From positions 1 to 64,000 of the forward strand of contig NZ_JBFNEH010000005.1 in the NCBI RefSeq assembly GCF_040797425.1: 64,000 nucleotides of DNA, given 5' to 3'. The position numbers were made by a program, and so were the translations under genes. Below, one piece after another: positions 48,329 to 57,112 of this stretch; the first letter of the stretch is position 1, and each line of letters starts with the position of its first letter. Below the pieces are notes generated by a model. The model ran no database searches. It saw only the letters and a list, made by a program, of their open reading frames with translations, and was not told where the DNA came from. The stretch comes from Symbiobacterium sp040797425 (GTDB lineage Bacteria; Bacillota; Sulfobacillia; Symbiobacteriales; Symbiobacteriaceae).

Positions 48329-48811
48329 TTGGCGAAGAGCGGGAAACGTCTCGAAGAGTTGGTGGAGGAGGTCGCAGCGCCCCACGCTGCGGCCCTGGGG
48401 TTGGAACTGGTAGGCGTGGAACTGGTCAAGGAAGGTGCCAACCGCTATCTCCGGGTGTATATCGACAAGGAGGGCGGTGTGGGGTTCGACGATTGCGAGG
48501 CGTTGAGCCGTGTGGTTGACGCCCGGCTCGACGAACTGTTGCCCAATCCGCCGTACGAGTTCTTCGAGGTCTCTTCGCCCGGGCTGGAGCGGCCCTTAAA
48601 GCGCGAGGCAGACTTCGCCCGTTTCGCGGGGCGCAAGGTGATGGTCACCACCTACGCCCCCGTGGACGGGCAGAAGTCGTTTGTGGGTGAACTGCTCGGA
48701 CTGGTGGATGGTCGTATCATGCTGAGGCTCACCGAGGGGAAGTCGCAGGGCCAGACGATCGCCCTCGACCGCAAGCAGGTTGCGAGCGCTCGGCTTTACG
48801 TTGATTTTTAG
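48329..48811 (+). CDS. rimP: Ribosome maturation factor RimP
   Basis: Assembly factor for the 30S subunit. The 160-residue protein has the alpha/beta N-terminal domain (LGLELVGVELVKEGANRYLR, VYIDKEGGVGFDDCEALSRV) and the C-terminal SH3-like domain (VSSPGLERPLKREADFARFA, GRKVMVTTYAPVDG); SPGLERPL is the family signature. The TTG start at 48329 has GGAGGT 12 bp upstream. It heads the nusA operon, as in most bacteria. Confidence 0.94.
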   Translation: MAKSGKRLEELVEEVAAPHAAALGLELVGVELVKEGANRYLRVYIDKEGGVGFDDCEALSRVVDARLDELLPNPPYEFFEVSSPGLERPLKREADFARFAGRKVMVTTYAPVDGQKSFVGELLGLVDGRIMLRLTEGKSQGQTIALDRKQVASARLYVDF

Positions 48812-48832
48812 GCGTGCGGAAGGGGTTTGAGT

Positions 48833-49909
48833 ATGAAAGCCGAGATTCTCGAAGCGCTGGATGACCTGGTGCGAGAGAAGGGCATCGCGCGGGAGGTCCT
48901 GATCGAGGCGATCGAGGCGGCGCTGATTTCGGCGTATCGCCGGAACTTCGGCATCGCGCAGAACGTGCGGGTCTTCTTCGATGACAAGACGGGCGACTAC
49001 CGGGTGTACGCCCAGAAGGAGATCGTCGAGCAGGTCACTGACCCGCGGCTTCAGGTCAGCCTCGAGGAGGCGCGCGCGAAGAACCCGAACCTGCAGGTGG
49101 GCGACATCTTTGAGGTGGAAGTCACGCCCCGTGACTTCGGCCGCATTGCCGCCCAGACCGCCAAGCAGGTGGTGGTGCAGCGCATCCGGGAAGCCGAGCG
49201 CGGCATGATCTACGAGGAGTACTCCAGCCGCGAGGGCGAGATCGTCACCGGCCTGGTGCAGCGGCAAGATCCGAAGACCAAGACCGTCTACCTGGAGCTC
49301 TCCAAGGGCGTCGAGGCCGTACTCACCGCCAACGAACAGATTCCCGGCGAGCGCTTCGTGGAGAACCAGCGCATCAAGGCGTACGTCATCGAGGTCAAGC
49401 GCACCACCAAGGGACCCGCCATCGCCGTCTCCCGCACCCATCCCGGTCTGCTGAAGCGGCTGTTCGAGCTGGAGGTGCCGGAGATCCACGACGGTGCGGT
49501 GGAGATTAAGGGCGTCGCCCGGGAGCCCGGAGCGCGCTCGAAGCTCGCGGTGATGGCCCGGGAGCCCAACGTCGACCCGGTTGGCGCCTGTGTGGGGCAG
49601 AAGGGCCTGCGGGTGCAGAACATCGTCGACGAGCTGCAGGGGGAGAAGATCGACGTTGTGGAGTGGTCGCCCGACCCCTCGGTGTTCGTGGCGAAGGCGC
49701 TCTCGCCGGCCCGGGTGACGCAGGTGATCTGTGACGAGGCCACCCGTACGGCCCGGGTGATTGTGCCAGATAATCAACTGTCCCTCGCCATCGGCAAGGA
49801 AGGGCAGAACGCCCGCCTGGCCGCGAAGCTCACGGGATGGAAGATCGATATCAAGTCTGAGTCGCAGGCTGCCGCCGGCGTCTGGGACGTTCCGGGCCTC
49901 GGCGAGTAA
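48833..49909 (+). CDS. nusA: Transcription termination/antitermination protein NusA
   Basis: RNA polymerase-binding elongation factor. The 358-residue protein has the N-terminal polymerase-binding domain (LDDLVREKGIAREVLIEAIE), an S1 domain (about 135-200; GEIVTGLVQRQDPKTKTVYL), and two KH domains (RSKLAVMAREPNVDPVGACV, GQKGLRVQNIVDELQGEKID; then LAIGKEGQNARLAAKLTGWK). It is the short Firmicutes form without the acidic C-terminal repeats. ATG 48833 follows AAGGGG. Its transcript begins with a leader terminator, so autoregulation is plausible. Confidence 0.96.
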   Translation: MKAEILEALDDLVREKGIAREVLIEAIEAALISAYRRNFGIAQNVRVFFDDKTGDYRVYAQKEIVEQVTDPRLQVSLEEARAKNPNLQVGDIFEVEVTPRDFGRIAAQTAKQVVVQRIREAERGMIYEEYSSREGEIVTGLVQRQDPKTKTVYLELSKGVEAVLTANEQIPGERFVENQRIKAYVIEVKRTTKGPAIAVSRTHPGLLKRLFELEVPEIHDGAVEIKGVAREPGARSKLAVMAREPNVDPVGACVGQKGLRVQNIVDELQGEKIDVVEWSPDPSVFVAKALSPARVTQVICDEATRTARVIVPDNQLSLAIGKEGQNARLAAKLTGWKIDIKSESQAAAGVWDVPGLGE

Positions 49910-49946
49910 GGCGGGAGCCGCCCGTTGACGGAGAGGGGGTGCGGTG

Positions 49947-50246
49947 ATGGCCAGAGGGCAGCAGCCCCGGGTGAAGAAGGTTCCGCAACGCATGTGCGTC
50001 GGCTGTGGCCAGATGCGGCCCAAGAAGGAGCTGATCCGGATCGTGCGGACGCCCGACGGCGTCATCGACCTGGATACCTCTCCTTCGGGCAAGCGGCCGG
50101 GACGGGGCGCGTACCTGTGCCCCGACCGGGAGTGCCTGGCGAAGGCGATCAAGGGCAAGCGCCTGGAGCGAGCCCTGGAGCAGCCGGTTTCCGACGAGAT
50201 CTGGGCCCGGCTCGAGGCAGGACTGGGGATGGTGAAGCCTGGTTGA
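49947..50246 (+). CDS. ylxR: YlxR/RNPM family RNA-binding protein
   Basis: 99 residues with the DUF448 signature PQRMCVGCGQMRPKKELIRI, then the GRGAYLCPDRECLAKAIKGK zinc-like motif (CxxC and C...C). YlxR proteins bind nucleic acids or nucleoid and, in Firmicutes, may act in RNase P or regulation. ATG 49947 is preferred to GTG 49944; GAGAGGGGG is upstream. Its stop overlaps the next ATG. Confidence 0.9.
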   Translation: MARGQQPRVKKVPQRMCVGCGQMRPKKELIRIVRTPDGVIDLDTSPSGKRPGRGAYLCPDRECLAKAIKGKRLERALEQPVSDEIWARLEAGLGMVKPG

Positions 50247-50578
50247 TGCCACCATCGCTGCGTGCCATGCTCGGGCTGTGCCAGCGGGCCCGGAAGCTGG
50301 TTTCGGGCGACCTGGCCGCAGAGCAGGCCCTCAGGCGTGGGCGTGCCGACCTCGTCTTGCTGGCGACCGACGCCAGCGAGCGCACCCGGGCGAAGTTTGC
50401 CCACCTGGCCGCACAAGCGGGGGTTCCCTGCTACTTCGTGGGAACCCGCGCCGAACTGGGCGGAGCGGTGGGCAAGGCGGGGCGTGCGGTGATCGTCGTC
50501 CAGTCTCGCGATTTCACGCGGGGTATGATTGGCATCCTTCAGCGTGAGGGTCTGGCGCCTGTGACAGGACGGGGGTGA
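50246..50578 (+). CDS. L7Ae-family ribosomal protein (YlxQ)
   Basis: 110 residues with the L7Ae/L30e fold: LRAMLGLCQRARKLVSGDLA, RRGRADLVLLATDASERTRA, and GVPCYFVGTRAELGGAVGKA. Such proteins bind kink-turn RNA. ATG 50246 overlaps the YlxR stop by one base. The ylxR-ylxQ-infB order is conserved. Confidence 0.9.
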   Translation: MPPSLRAMLGLCQRARKLVSGDLAAEQALRRGRADLVLLATDASERTRAKFAHLAAQAGVPCYFVGTRAELGGAVGKAGRAVIVVQSRDFTRGMIGILQREGLAPVTGRG

Positions 50579-50582
50579 TCCG

Positions 50583-53500
50583 TTGGAGCCGAGGCTGCGC
50601 GTATTTGAACTGGCTAGAGAGTTGGGTGTGGACTCCAAGCGGGTGCTGGAAGTCCTTCAATCTTTGAACGTGGATGTGAAAAACCATATGAGCACCATCG
50701 ACCAGAAGACCGCAGACCAGGTGGCCGGCGTGGTGAAGCGCACCGGCACCCAGAAAGGGGACGACTCGCCCGGCACCACGGCAAAGGCGGCCAAGCAGGC
50801 GGCTGCACCGAAGGTCCGGGAAGCGAACCCCGCGAAGGCCTCACTGCTCGAGGACTACTTCGGTGCCGGAACACGGCCACGCCGGCCTGTCGCAGAAAAG
50901 GGGGAGCGGCGCCCGCTGGCGGAGCGCCGTCCGCTCGCGGAACGCCGCCCGCTGGCCGAACGGCCGCTGGCGGAGCGTCCGCTGGCCGAACGCCGTCCGC
51001 TGGCGGAACGCCCCCTCGCGGAGCGCCCCGCGGCCGAACGTCCGGCTGCAGAGCGGCCGGCCGCCGGGCGCCCTGCTGCCGCGCAGCCTGCGGCTGAACG
51101 CCCTGCCGCGGAGCGTCCCGTCACGGAGCGCCCCGCGGCCGAGCGGCCCGCCGCGGAACGGCCTGCTGCCGAGCGGCCTGCCGCTACGCGCCCGGCCGCC
51201 GGGCCCGGCACCGGCGAACCCGCACCGCAGGCCGCTGTGCCGGCTGAGAACCGCACAGAGACGGTGAAGCCCGCCGAGCCCGCCAGGGCCGAGCAGCAGC
51301 CGGCCGCTTCTGCAAAGCCCGCAGCCGGGCGGGCGGCGCCGACCGCCGCTGCCGCGGAGGCCGGCCAGGCGAAGGCGCCTGCTCAGGCGGCCCCGGCGAA
51401 GCCCGCCGCGGAGCGTCCGGCAGCCGCTGCCGAAGGCGCCAGGACGGAGACAGCGGCCCGGGGCGGCGGGGAACCGGCTGCGCAGACGCGCCAGCCCGCC
51501 GGACAGCCGGCCCGTCCCGCAACGCCTGGTCTCGGTCTGCCCGTGAAGCCTGCGCAGGGCGGCCGACCCGGCCTGGGGCTGCCCAGCAAGCCTGCCGCCC
51601 CGGCGCCGAAGCCCGGTGGCTCGGGCATCGGCCTGCCGGTCAAGCCCGCGGCTCCGCGCACCGGCGCGGGCTCGCGCCCCGCCGGCCCCCGTCCCGGAGG
51701 GCTCGGCCTGCCGCAGAAGGGCGGCCGCCGTGGCGGCCCGCTGGCCATTCCGAAGCTGGACCCGAAGGTCGCCGAGCAGGCGAAGCCCTCGGACGGCAGG
51801 CCGCGCGTCGGCCAGGGCGGCGACCGGAAGCGGGCCGAGATCTACTCGCGGCGGGACGAAGAGGCCTCCCGGCCGTCTGAGGAGAAGCTGTTCGGGCGGC
51901 GTCCCGCCAAGAAGGCTTCGGTGGTGGAGCGGCGCGTGCTCAAGCCCATCACGATCAGCGGCCCGATGTCGGTAAAGGATCTGGCCCACGAGATGGGCGT
52001 CACCGCGGCCGAGGTCATCAAGAAGCTCCTCACCGACTTCGGCATCATGGCGACGATCAACCAGGAACTGGACGTCGACACCTGTGTCCTGGTCGCCTCG
52101 GAGTTCGGCGTGGAGGTCACGGTCCAGGAGAAGGAAGACATCGTCGAGATCTACGACCGTGTGGAGGACCCGGGCGAGCCGGAGGAACTGAAGAAGCCGC
52201 GGCATCCCGTGGTCACGATCATGGGCCACGTCGACCATGGCAAGACCTCGCTGCTTGACGCCATCCGGCAATCGCGGGTGGCCGCGGGCGAGGCGGGCGG
52301 CATCACGCAGCACATCGGCGCCTACGAGGTGGAGCTGAAGGGCAAGAAGATCACCTTCCTTGACACCCCCGGCCACGAGGCATTCACCGCCATGCGGGCC
52401 CGCGGCGCCAACGTCACCGACATCGCCGTGCTGGTGGTGGCGGCCGACGATTCGGTGATGCCGCAGACCGTCGAGTCCATCAACCACGCCAAGGCGGCCA
52501 ACGTGCCGATCCTGGTGGCGATCAACAAGATCGACAAGCCCGAGGCGAACCCGCAGCGGGTGATGCAGGACCTCACGGCCTACGGGTTGGTGCCCGAGGA
52601 GTGGGGCGGCGACACCATCATGGTACCGGTGTCGGCGAAGCAGCATACCAATCTGGACTTGCTGCTCGAGAACATCCTGGTTTTGGCAGAGGTGTCCGAC
52701 CTGAAGGCGAACCCCGACAAGCCTGCGGCCGGCACCATCCTGGAGGCCGAGTTGGACAAGGCCCGCGGCCCGGTGGCCACGGTGCTGGTCCAGGGCGGCA
52801 CGCTGCGGACCGGCGACGTCTTTGTGGCCGGGACCGCCTGGGGCCGGGTGCGGGCGATGTTCGACCACCGCGGCCGCAAGCTGAAGTCGGCCGGTCCCTC
52901 GACGCCTGTGCGCGTGCTGGGCTTCAACTCCGTGCCTGCGGCCGGCGACGTGTTCCGGGTAACCCCGGACGAGAAGACGGCCCGCACCGTCGCAGAGAAG
53001 CGCATCGCCAAGGCCCAGGCACAGCGGCAGGCGCAGAAGGCGATCTCGCTGGACGACTTCATGAGCCAGGTCGCCCAGGGCGAGATGAAGGACCTCAACC
53101 TGATCGTCAAGGCCGATGCCCAGGGCTCGGTGGAGGCGATCCGGGGCCAGCTGGAGAAGCTGAGGAACGAAGAGGTCCAGGTGAAGGTCATCCACGCCGG
53201 TGTCGGCGCCATCTCCGAGTCCGACGTGATGCTGGCCAGCGCCTCGAAGGCGATCATCATCGGCTTCAACGTGCGGCCTGACGACCGGGCGTCCCGGGCC
53301 GCCGAGGAGCACGGCATCGACGTGCGCACCTACAACGTGATCTACGACATCATCGACGATGTCGAGGCCGCCATGAAGGGCATGCTGAAGCCGAAGATCG
53401 AAGAGGTGGTGCTGGGCCGGGCGGAGGTGCGCGAGACCTTCAAGGTGCCCAAGGTCGGCGTGGCGGCCGGCTGCATGGTCATCAGCGGCAAGGTCTCCCG

Positions 53501-53696
53501 CAACGCCCGCTACCGCCTCGTCCGGGACGGCGTCGTCGTGTGGGACGGCGAGATCAACGACCTGCGCCGCTTCAAGGACGAGGTCCGGGAAGTGGCCGAA
53601 GGCTACGAGTGCGGCATCACGCTGGTGAACTTCCAGGACTTCAAGCGCGGCGACATCCTCGAGGCCTACGAGCTGAGGGAGATCAAGGCCGGTTAG
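50583..53696 (+). CDS. infB: Translation initiation factor IF-2
   Basis: Places initiator fMet-tRNA on the 30S subunit and hydrolyses GTP on 50S joining. The 1037-residue protein starts with the IF2N helix domain (RVFELARELGVDSKRVLEVL), has a very long Ala/Pro/Arg low-complexity linker (about 60-440), a second IF2N-type domain (about 460-510), then the G domain with G1 MGHVDHGKTS (548-555 for GHVDHGKT), DTPGHEAF and NKIDKPE, and C-terminal domains II-IV. The linker includes a block of RPLAER/RPAAER repeats. Start TTG 50583 follows GGGGGTGA. Confidence 0.96.
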   Translation: MEPRLRVFELARELGVDSKRVLEVLQSLNVDVKNHMSTIDQKTADQVAGVVKRTGTQKGDDSPGTTAKAAKQAAAPKVREANPAKASLLEDYFGAGTRPRRPVAEKGERRPLAERRPLAERRPLAERPLAERPLAERRPLAERPLAERPAAERPAAERPAAGRPAAAQPAAERPAAERPVTERPAAERPAAERPAAERPAATRPAAGPGTGEPAPQAAVPAENRTETVKPAEPARAEQQPAASAKPAAGRAAPTAAAAEAGQAKAPAQAAPAKPAAERPAAAAEGARTETAARGGGEPAAQTRQPAGQPARPATPGLGLPVKPAQGGRPGLGLPSKPAAPAPKPGGSGIGLPVKPAAPRTGAGSRPAGPRPGGLGLPQKGGRRGGPLAIPKLDPKVAEQAKPSDGRPRVGQGGDRKRAEIYSRRDEEASRPSEEKLFGRRPAKKASVVERRVLKPITISGPMSVKDLAHEMGVTAAEVIKKLLTDFGIMATINQELDVDTCVLVASEFGVEVTVQEKEDIVEIYDRVEDPGEPEELKKPRHPVVTIMGHVDHGKTSLLDAIRQSRVAAGEAGGITQHIGAYEVELKGKKITFLDTPGHEAFTAMRARGANVTDIAVLVVAADDSVMPQTVESINHAKAANVPILVAINKIDKPEANPQRVMQDLTAYGLVPEEWGGDTIMVPVSAKQHTNLDLLLENILVLAEVSDLKANPDKPAAGTILEAELDKARGPVATVLVQGGTLRTGDVFVAGTAWGRVRAMFDHRGRKLKSAGPSTPVRVLGFNSVPAAGDVFRVTPDEKTARTVAEKRIAKAQAQRQAQKAISLDDFMSQVAQGEMKDLNLIVKADAQGSVEAIRGQLEKLRNEEVQVKVIHAGVGAISESDVMLASASKAIIIGFNVRPDDRASRAAEEHGIDVRTYNVIYDIIDDVEAAMKGMLKPKIEEVVLGRAEVRETFKVPKVGVAAGCMVISGKVSRNARYRLVRDGVVVWDGEINDLRRFKDEVREVAEGYECGITLVNFQDFKRGDILEAYELREIKAG
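50907..51221 (+). repeat. Pentapeptide-coding repeat in infB
   Basis: Codons about 109-213 encode about twenty imperfect five-residue units, first R/P-PLAER then PAAER/PVTER. At the DNA level units differ by synonymous changes, so selection on the protein repeat or slow drift after expansion is likely. Confidence 0.85.
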
Positions 53697-53715
53697 CCCG
53701 GATAGAGCCCGGCGC

Positions 53716-53742
53716 AAGGCCGGTGGCGCTGCCACCGGCCTT
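53716..53742 (+). terminator. Hairpin after infB
   Basis: AAGGCCGGTGGC (53716-53727) pairs perfectly with GCCACCGGCCTT (53731-53742) around a 3-nt loop. There is no T-run, so rbfA may still be read through. Confidence 0.55.
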
Positions 53743-53790
53743 GACTTGCAGATGGGCGCAACGCGAAGGTAAGGCAGGAGGTGCGTACTC

Positions 53791-54168
53791 ATGGCAGGAA
53801 GCCAGCGTGCCGCCCGCGTGGGTGAGGAGATGCGCGACATCCTGGCGGAACTGCTGCGCGACGAGGTGAAAGACCCGCGCATCGGGTTCGTCTCAATCGT
53901 AAAGGTCGAGGTATCGCGCGACCTCCGGCATGCGAAGATCTACGTCTCGGTACTGGGGAACGAGCAGCAGAAGGCCGAGACGATGAAGGGCCTCACCTCG
54001 GCCACGGGGTTCCTGCGCAGCGAGGTGGCCAGGCGGCTCCAGTTACGCTACACGCCTGAACTGCACTTCACCCTGGACGAATCGATCGAGCACGGTCAGC
54101 GCATCGCCCAGCTGCTGGTGCAGGTGCAGCAGGAGCAGAAGCAGCGGGCGGAGGACAAGGATGAGTAA
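53791..54168 (+). CDS. rbfA: Ribosome-binding factor A
   Basis: 30S maturation and cold-adaptation factor. The 125-residue protein has the KH-fold pattern VGEEMRDILAELLRDEVKDP, RIGFVSIVKVEVSRDLRHAK, YVSVLG and LRYTPELHFTLDESIEHGQR, which is typical. ATG 53791 follows AGGAGGTG. Its 3' end overlaps nrnA by 8 bp, so the two are coupled. Confidence 0.95.
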   Translation: MAGSQRAARVGEEMRDILAELLRDEVKDPRIGFVSIVKVEVSRDLRHAKIYVSVLGNEQQKAETMKGLTSATGFLRSEVARRLQLRYTPELHFTLDESIEHGQRIAQLLVQVQQEQKQRAEDKDE

Positions 54169-55132
54169 CCTGGTCGACCTGGCGGCGGCGGGCCGCCTGA
54201 TTCGGGAGGCGCAGCGGATCCTGTTCTTCATGCACGTGCAGCCCGACGGCGACTCGATCGGCTCGACGCTGGGCATGATCCGCGCCCTCCGGCAGATGGG
54301 CAAGGAGGCGGTGATGGTCGGGGTGGACCCCATCCCGCCCATGTACCATTTCCTGCCCGGCTGGGATGCGTACCAGGTGCCGTGGCAGGAGGTCACCGGG
54401 GAGTGGGACCTCTCCTGCTTCCTCGACTGCGGCGACCTGGAGCGGGTGGGCGACGCTCTGCCGGCCGTCCGGCTGGGTCGGTGCACCCTGAACATCGACC
54501 ATCACGCTACCAACACGGCTTTTGCGGAGTACAACTACCTCGACTTCTCGGCCGCGGCCGTGGGCGAGCTGGCCTACCGCATCTTGCAGGAGATTGGCGC
54601 CCCCATCGACGCGGGGACGGCGCTCTGCCTGTACACCTCGCTGGTCACGGATACCGGCGGTTTCCGCTATGACTCTACGGGCCCGTCCACGCACCGAGTG
54701 GCCGCAGACCTGATCGAGCGCGGGGTCCGGCCCTACGACGTGGCCCAGGCGATCTTCGAGTCCGAGCCGCTTCCCCGGCTCGCGCTGCTGTCCCGGGCCC
54801 TGCAGACGCTCCAGGTGGACGAGAGCGGCCGGATGGCCTGGATGGTGGTCACCCGCCAGATGCTGGCGGAGGTCGGGGCCAGCGATCACGACGTGGAGGG
54901 CATCGTGAACTACGCCCGCTCGGTGGCGGGGGTGGAGGTCGGCCTGCTGTTCAAGGAGACGGAGGACGGCCGGGTGCGGGTGAGCCTGCGCTCCCGCAGC
55001 CGCGTCGACGTGGGTGCGGTGGCGGTGAAGCTGGGCGGCGGCGGCCACCCCCGGGCGGCTGGCTGCACCCTGGCCGGCCCCGTGGCCGAGGTGGTCGGCC
55101 AGGTGGTGGCTGCGGTGAAGGCGGTGCTCTAG
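54161..55132 (+). CDS. nrnA: DHH-family bifunctional oligoribonuclease/PAP phosphatase NrnA
   Basis: Degrades short RNAs and pAp in Firmicutes. The 323-residue protein has the DHH catalytic motifs: FMHVQPDGDSIGS, SCFLDCGD, NIDHHATNTAF (Asp113-His114-His115) and SLVTDTGGFRYDS, plus the C-terminal DHHA1 domain with GGGGHPRAAGC. The ATG at 54161 overlaps rbfA by 8 bp with GGAGG upstream. Between rbfA and truB it is a common clostridial insertion. Confidence 0.93.
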   Translation: MSNLVDLAAAGRLIREAQRILFFMHVQPDGDSIGSTLGMIRALRQMGKEAVMVGVDPIPPMYHFLPGWDAYQVPWQEVTGEWDLSCFLDCGDLERVGDALPAVRLGRCTLNIDHHATNTAFAEYNYLDFSAAAVGELAYRILQEIGAPIDAGTALCLYTSLVTDTGGFRYDSTGPSTHRVAADLIERGVRPYDVAQAIFESEPLPRLALLSRALQTLQVDESGRMAWMVVTRQMLAEVGASDHDVEGIVNYARSVAGVEVGLLFKETEDGRVRVSLRSRSRVDVGAVAVKLGGGGHPRAAGCTLAGPVAEVVGQVVAAVKAVL

Positions 55133-55134
55133 CG

Positions 55135-56106
55135 ATGGCGGATACAGCGAGGGGAGATGCACTCCGGGCGGCGGCAGGGTCGGGCCCGCGCCGGTCTGCC
55201 GCCCCCAAGGCCGGTGCGGCCGGCGTGCCGGCGCCCGGTCCGGACGGGATTCTCAACCTGCTCAAGCCGCCGGGGATGACGTCCCACGACGTGGTGAACT
55301 TCGTGCGCCGCACCCTCGGGGTCAAGCGGGTCGGGCACACGGGTACCCTGGACCCCGGCGTCGCCGGCGTGCTGCCCATCTGTGTGGGGCGCGCCACGCG
55401 CCTGGCCGAGTACATCGCCGGGGCCGACAAGGCCTACCGGGCCGAGGTCACCTTCGGCGTGACGACCAGCACCCAGGACAGCTTCGGCGAGGTGCTGGCC
55501 GAAGCCGATGCCTCGCACCTCACCCGGGGAGACGTGGCCTACGCCCTCACCCGGTTCCACGGCGAGATCGAGCAGGTGCCCCCGATGGTGAGCGCGGTCA
55601 AGGTGGAGGGGCGCAGGCTCTACGAGCTGGCTCGGGAGGGCATCGAGGTGGAGCGGAAGCCGCGGCGGGTCACCATCCACAGGCTGCAGCTCCTGGACTT
55701 CCGCCCGGGGCCACGGCCGGTGGCCTACCTGGACGTGGTCTGCTCCAAGGGGACTTACGTGCGCACCCTGGCCCACGACCTTGGCCAGTACCTGCGGGTG
55801 GGGGCCCACCTTTCCTACCTGGTGCGCACCCGCTCGGGCCAGTTCACCCTGAGCGAGGCCGCCACGCTGGAGGAGCTGGCGGCGGGGCAGGCCCGGCTGC
55901 TGCCGATGGCCGCCGTGCTGGGCGACATGCCGCAGGTGGTCGTCGCCGGGCCTGCGGCGGAGCGCCTGCGCCACGGCGTCGCGCCGCGGATTCGCCCCCC
56001 GGCGCCCGATGGCGCCACGGTGGCGCTGCTGGGTGAGGCGGGCGAACTGCTGGCGCTGGCGCAGGTGACCGGCGGGGCGCTACGACTCCTAAGAGTATTT
56101 GCGTAA
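55135..56106 (+). CDS. truB: tRNA pseudouridine-55 synthase
   Basis: Makes pseudouridine at tRNA position 55. The 323-residue protein has GILNLLKPPGMTSHDVVNFV, the catalytic Asp73 in HTGTLDPGVAGVLPI, KAYRAEVTFGVTTSTQDS-like and a C-terminal PUA-like domain. The first 35 residues are an Ala/Gly-rich extension not typical of TruB. ATG 55135 lies 2 bp after nrnA, indicating coupling. Confidence 0.95.
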   Translation: MADTARGDALRAAAGSGPRRSAAPKAGAAGVPAPGPDGILNLLKPPGMTSHDVVNFVRRTLGVKRVGHTGTLDPGVAGVLPICVGRATRLAEYIAGADKAYRAEVTFGVTTSTQDSFGEVLAEADASHLTRGDVAYALTRFHGEIEQVPPMVSAVKVEGRRLYELAREGIEVERKPRRVTIHRLQLLDFRPGPRPVAYLDVVCSKGTYVRTLAHDLGQYLRVGAHLSYLVRTRSGQFTLSEAATLEELAAGQARLLPMAAVLGDMPQVVVAGPAAERLRHGVAPRIRPPAPDGATVALLGEAGELLALAQVTGGALRLLRVFA

Positions 56107-56117
56107 GAGGTATAGGC

Positions 56118-57098
56118 ATGAAGCTTGTTACGCGCATAGCTGACGTTCCGCTGAAGGGCACGGGGAATGTGATTGCCATTGGGAAGTGGGACGGTGTGCA
56201 CCTGGGGCACCAGGCGATCCTGAGGGCCCTGGTGGCCGAGGCGCGGCGGGTCGGCGGGCAGTCGCTGGCCGTCGGCTTTCATCCCCTGCCCATGGCGGTG
56301 CTGCGGCCCGAATCGGCGCCGCCCATGCTGCAAACGCTGGAGGAGCGGGCCGAGATCATGGCGGAGCTGGGCGTGGATGTGCACCTGGCGCTGCCCTTCA
56401 ATCGGGAGTTCGCCGACCTTACCCCGGCGGCGTTCGTGCACGACGTGCTGGCGGCGCAGCTCAGGGCCCAGCAGGTCATGGTGGGGTTCAACAACACCTT
56501 CGGCCGGGGCGGCAAGGGCACCGCCGAGACCATGCGCCAGCTGTGCGCCCCGCTGGGGATTCCCGTGCACATCTTCCACCCGGTTCGGGTGGACGGCGAG
56601 AACGTCTCCTCCACCGAGGTGCGCTTCGCCGTGGCCAAGGGGCGGATGGACCTGGCCGCCCGGCTGCTTGGCCGGCCATTTGCGGTGCGGGGCACGGTCG
56701 TCCACGGCGACAAGCGGGGGCGCAAACTGGGCTATCCCACGGCCAACATCCGGGTGCAGCCCGGGCGGCTGCTGCCGGCGCTGGGGGTCTACGCCGCCCG
56801 GGTGACCCTGCTGGGCGAGCCGCAACCGGTGGAGCCCCCCGTCGCCATCTTCCCGCGCAGCGGCCCCCAGTACGGCGCGATGCTCAACCTGGGCACGCGG
56901 CCGACCGTGGGCGGCACCGACCTGCGGTGCGAGGCGCACCTGTTTGACTTCAGCGGCGACCTGTACGGCCAGGAGGTGCAGGTGGAGTTCCTGGCCTACA
57001 TCCGGCCCGAGCGCTCTTTCCCCGGCCTGGGTGCTCTGGTGGAGCAGCTCCGGTCCGACGAGCGGGCCGTGCGCGAGTGGCTGACGGAACACGCGTAA
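56118..57098 (+). CDS. ribF: Bifunctional riboflavin kinase/FAD synthetase
   Basis: Converts riboflavin to FMN and then FAD. The 326-residue protein has the N-terminal nucleotidyltransferase domain (IAIGKWDGVHLGHQAIL, SSTEVRFAVAKG) and the C-terminal riboflavin kinase domain (GDKRGRKLGYPTANIRVQPG, NLGTRPTVGG). ATG 56118 lies 11 bp after truB. The truB-ribF pair is standard in Firmicutes. Confidence 0.95.
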   Translation: MKLVTRIADVPLKGTGNVIAIGKWDGVHLGHQAILRALVAEARRVGGQSLAVGFHPLPMAVLRPESAPPMLQTLEERAEIMAELGVDVHLALPFNREFADLTPAAFVHDVLAAQLRAQQVMVGFNNTFGRGGKGTAETMRQLCAPLGIPVHIFHPVRVDGENVSSTEVRFAVAKGRMDLAARLLGRPFAVRGTVVHGDKRGRKLGYPTANIRVQPGRLLPALGVYAARVTLLGEPQPVEPPVAIFPRSGPQYGAMLNLGTRPTVGGTDLRCEAHLFDFSGDLYGQEVQVEFLAYIRPERSFPGLGALVEQLRSDERAVREWLTEHA

Positions 57099-57112
57099 AG
57101 GCGGCGGGACCG

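Noticed and set aside
50907..51221. Repeat block considered as a CRISPR array or satellite
   Set aside because: Units are in frame with IF-2, are 15 nt without spacers and vary synonymously; it is protein-coding repetition.
50841..53882. Minus-strand open frame opposite infB
   Set aside because: Same GC-shadow effect; repeats in it only mirror the infB pentapeptide block.
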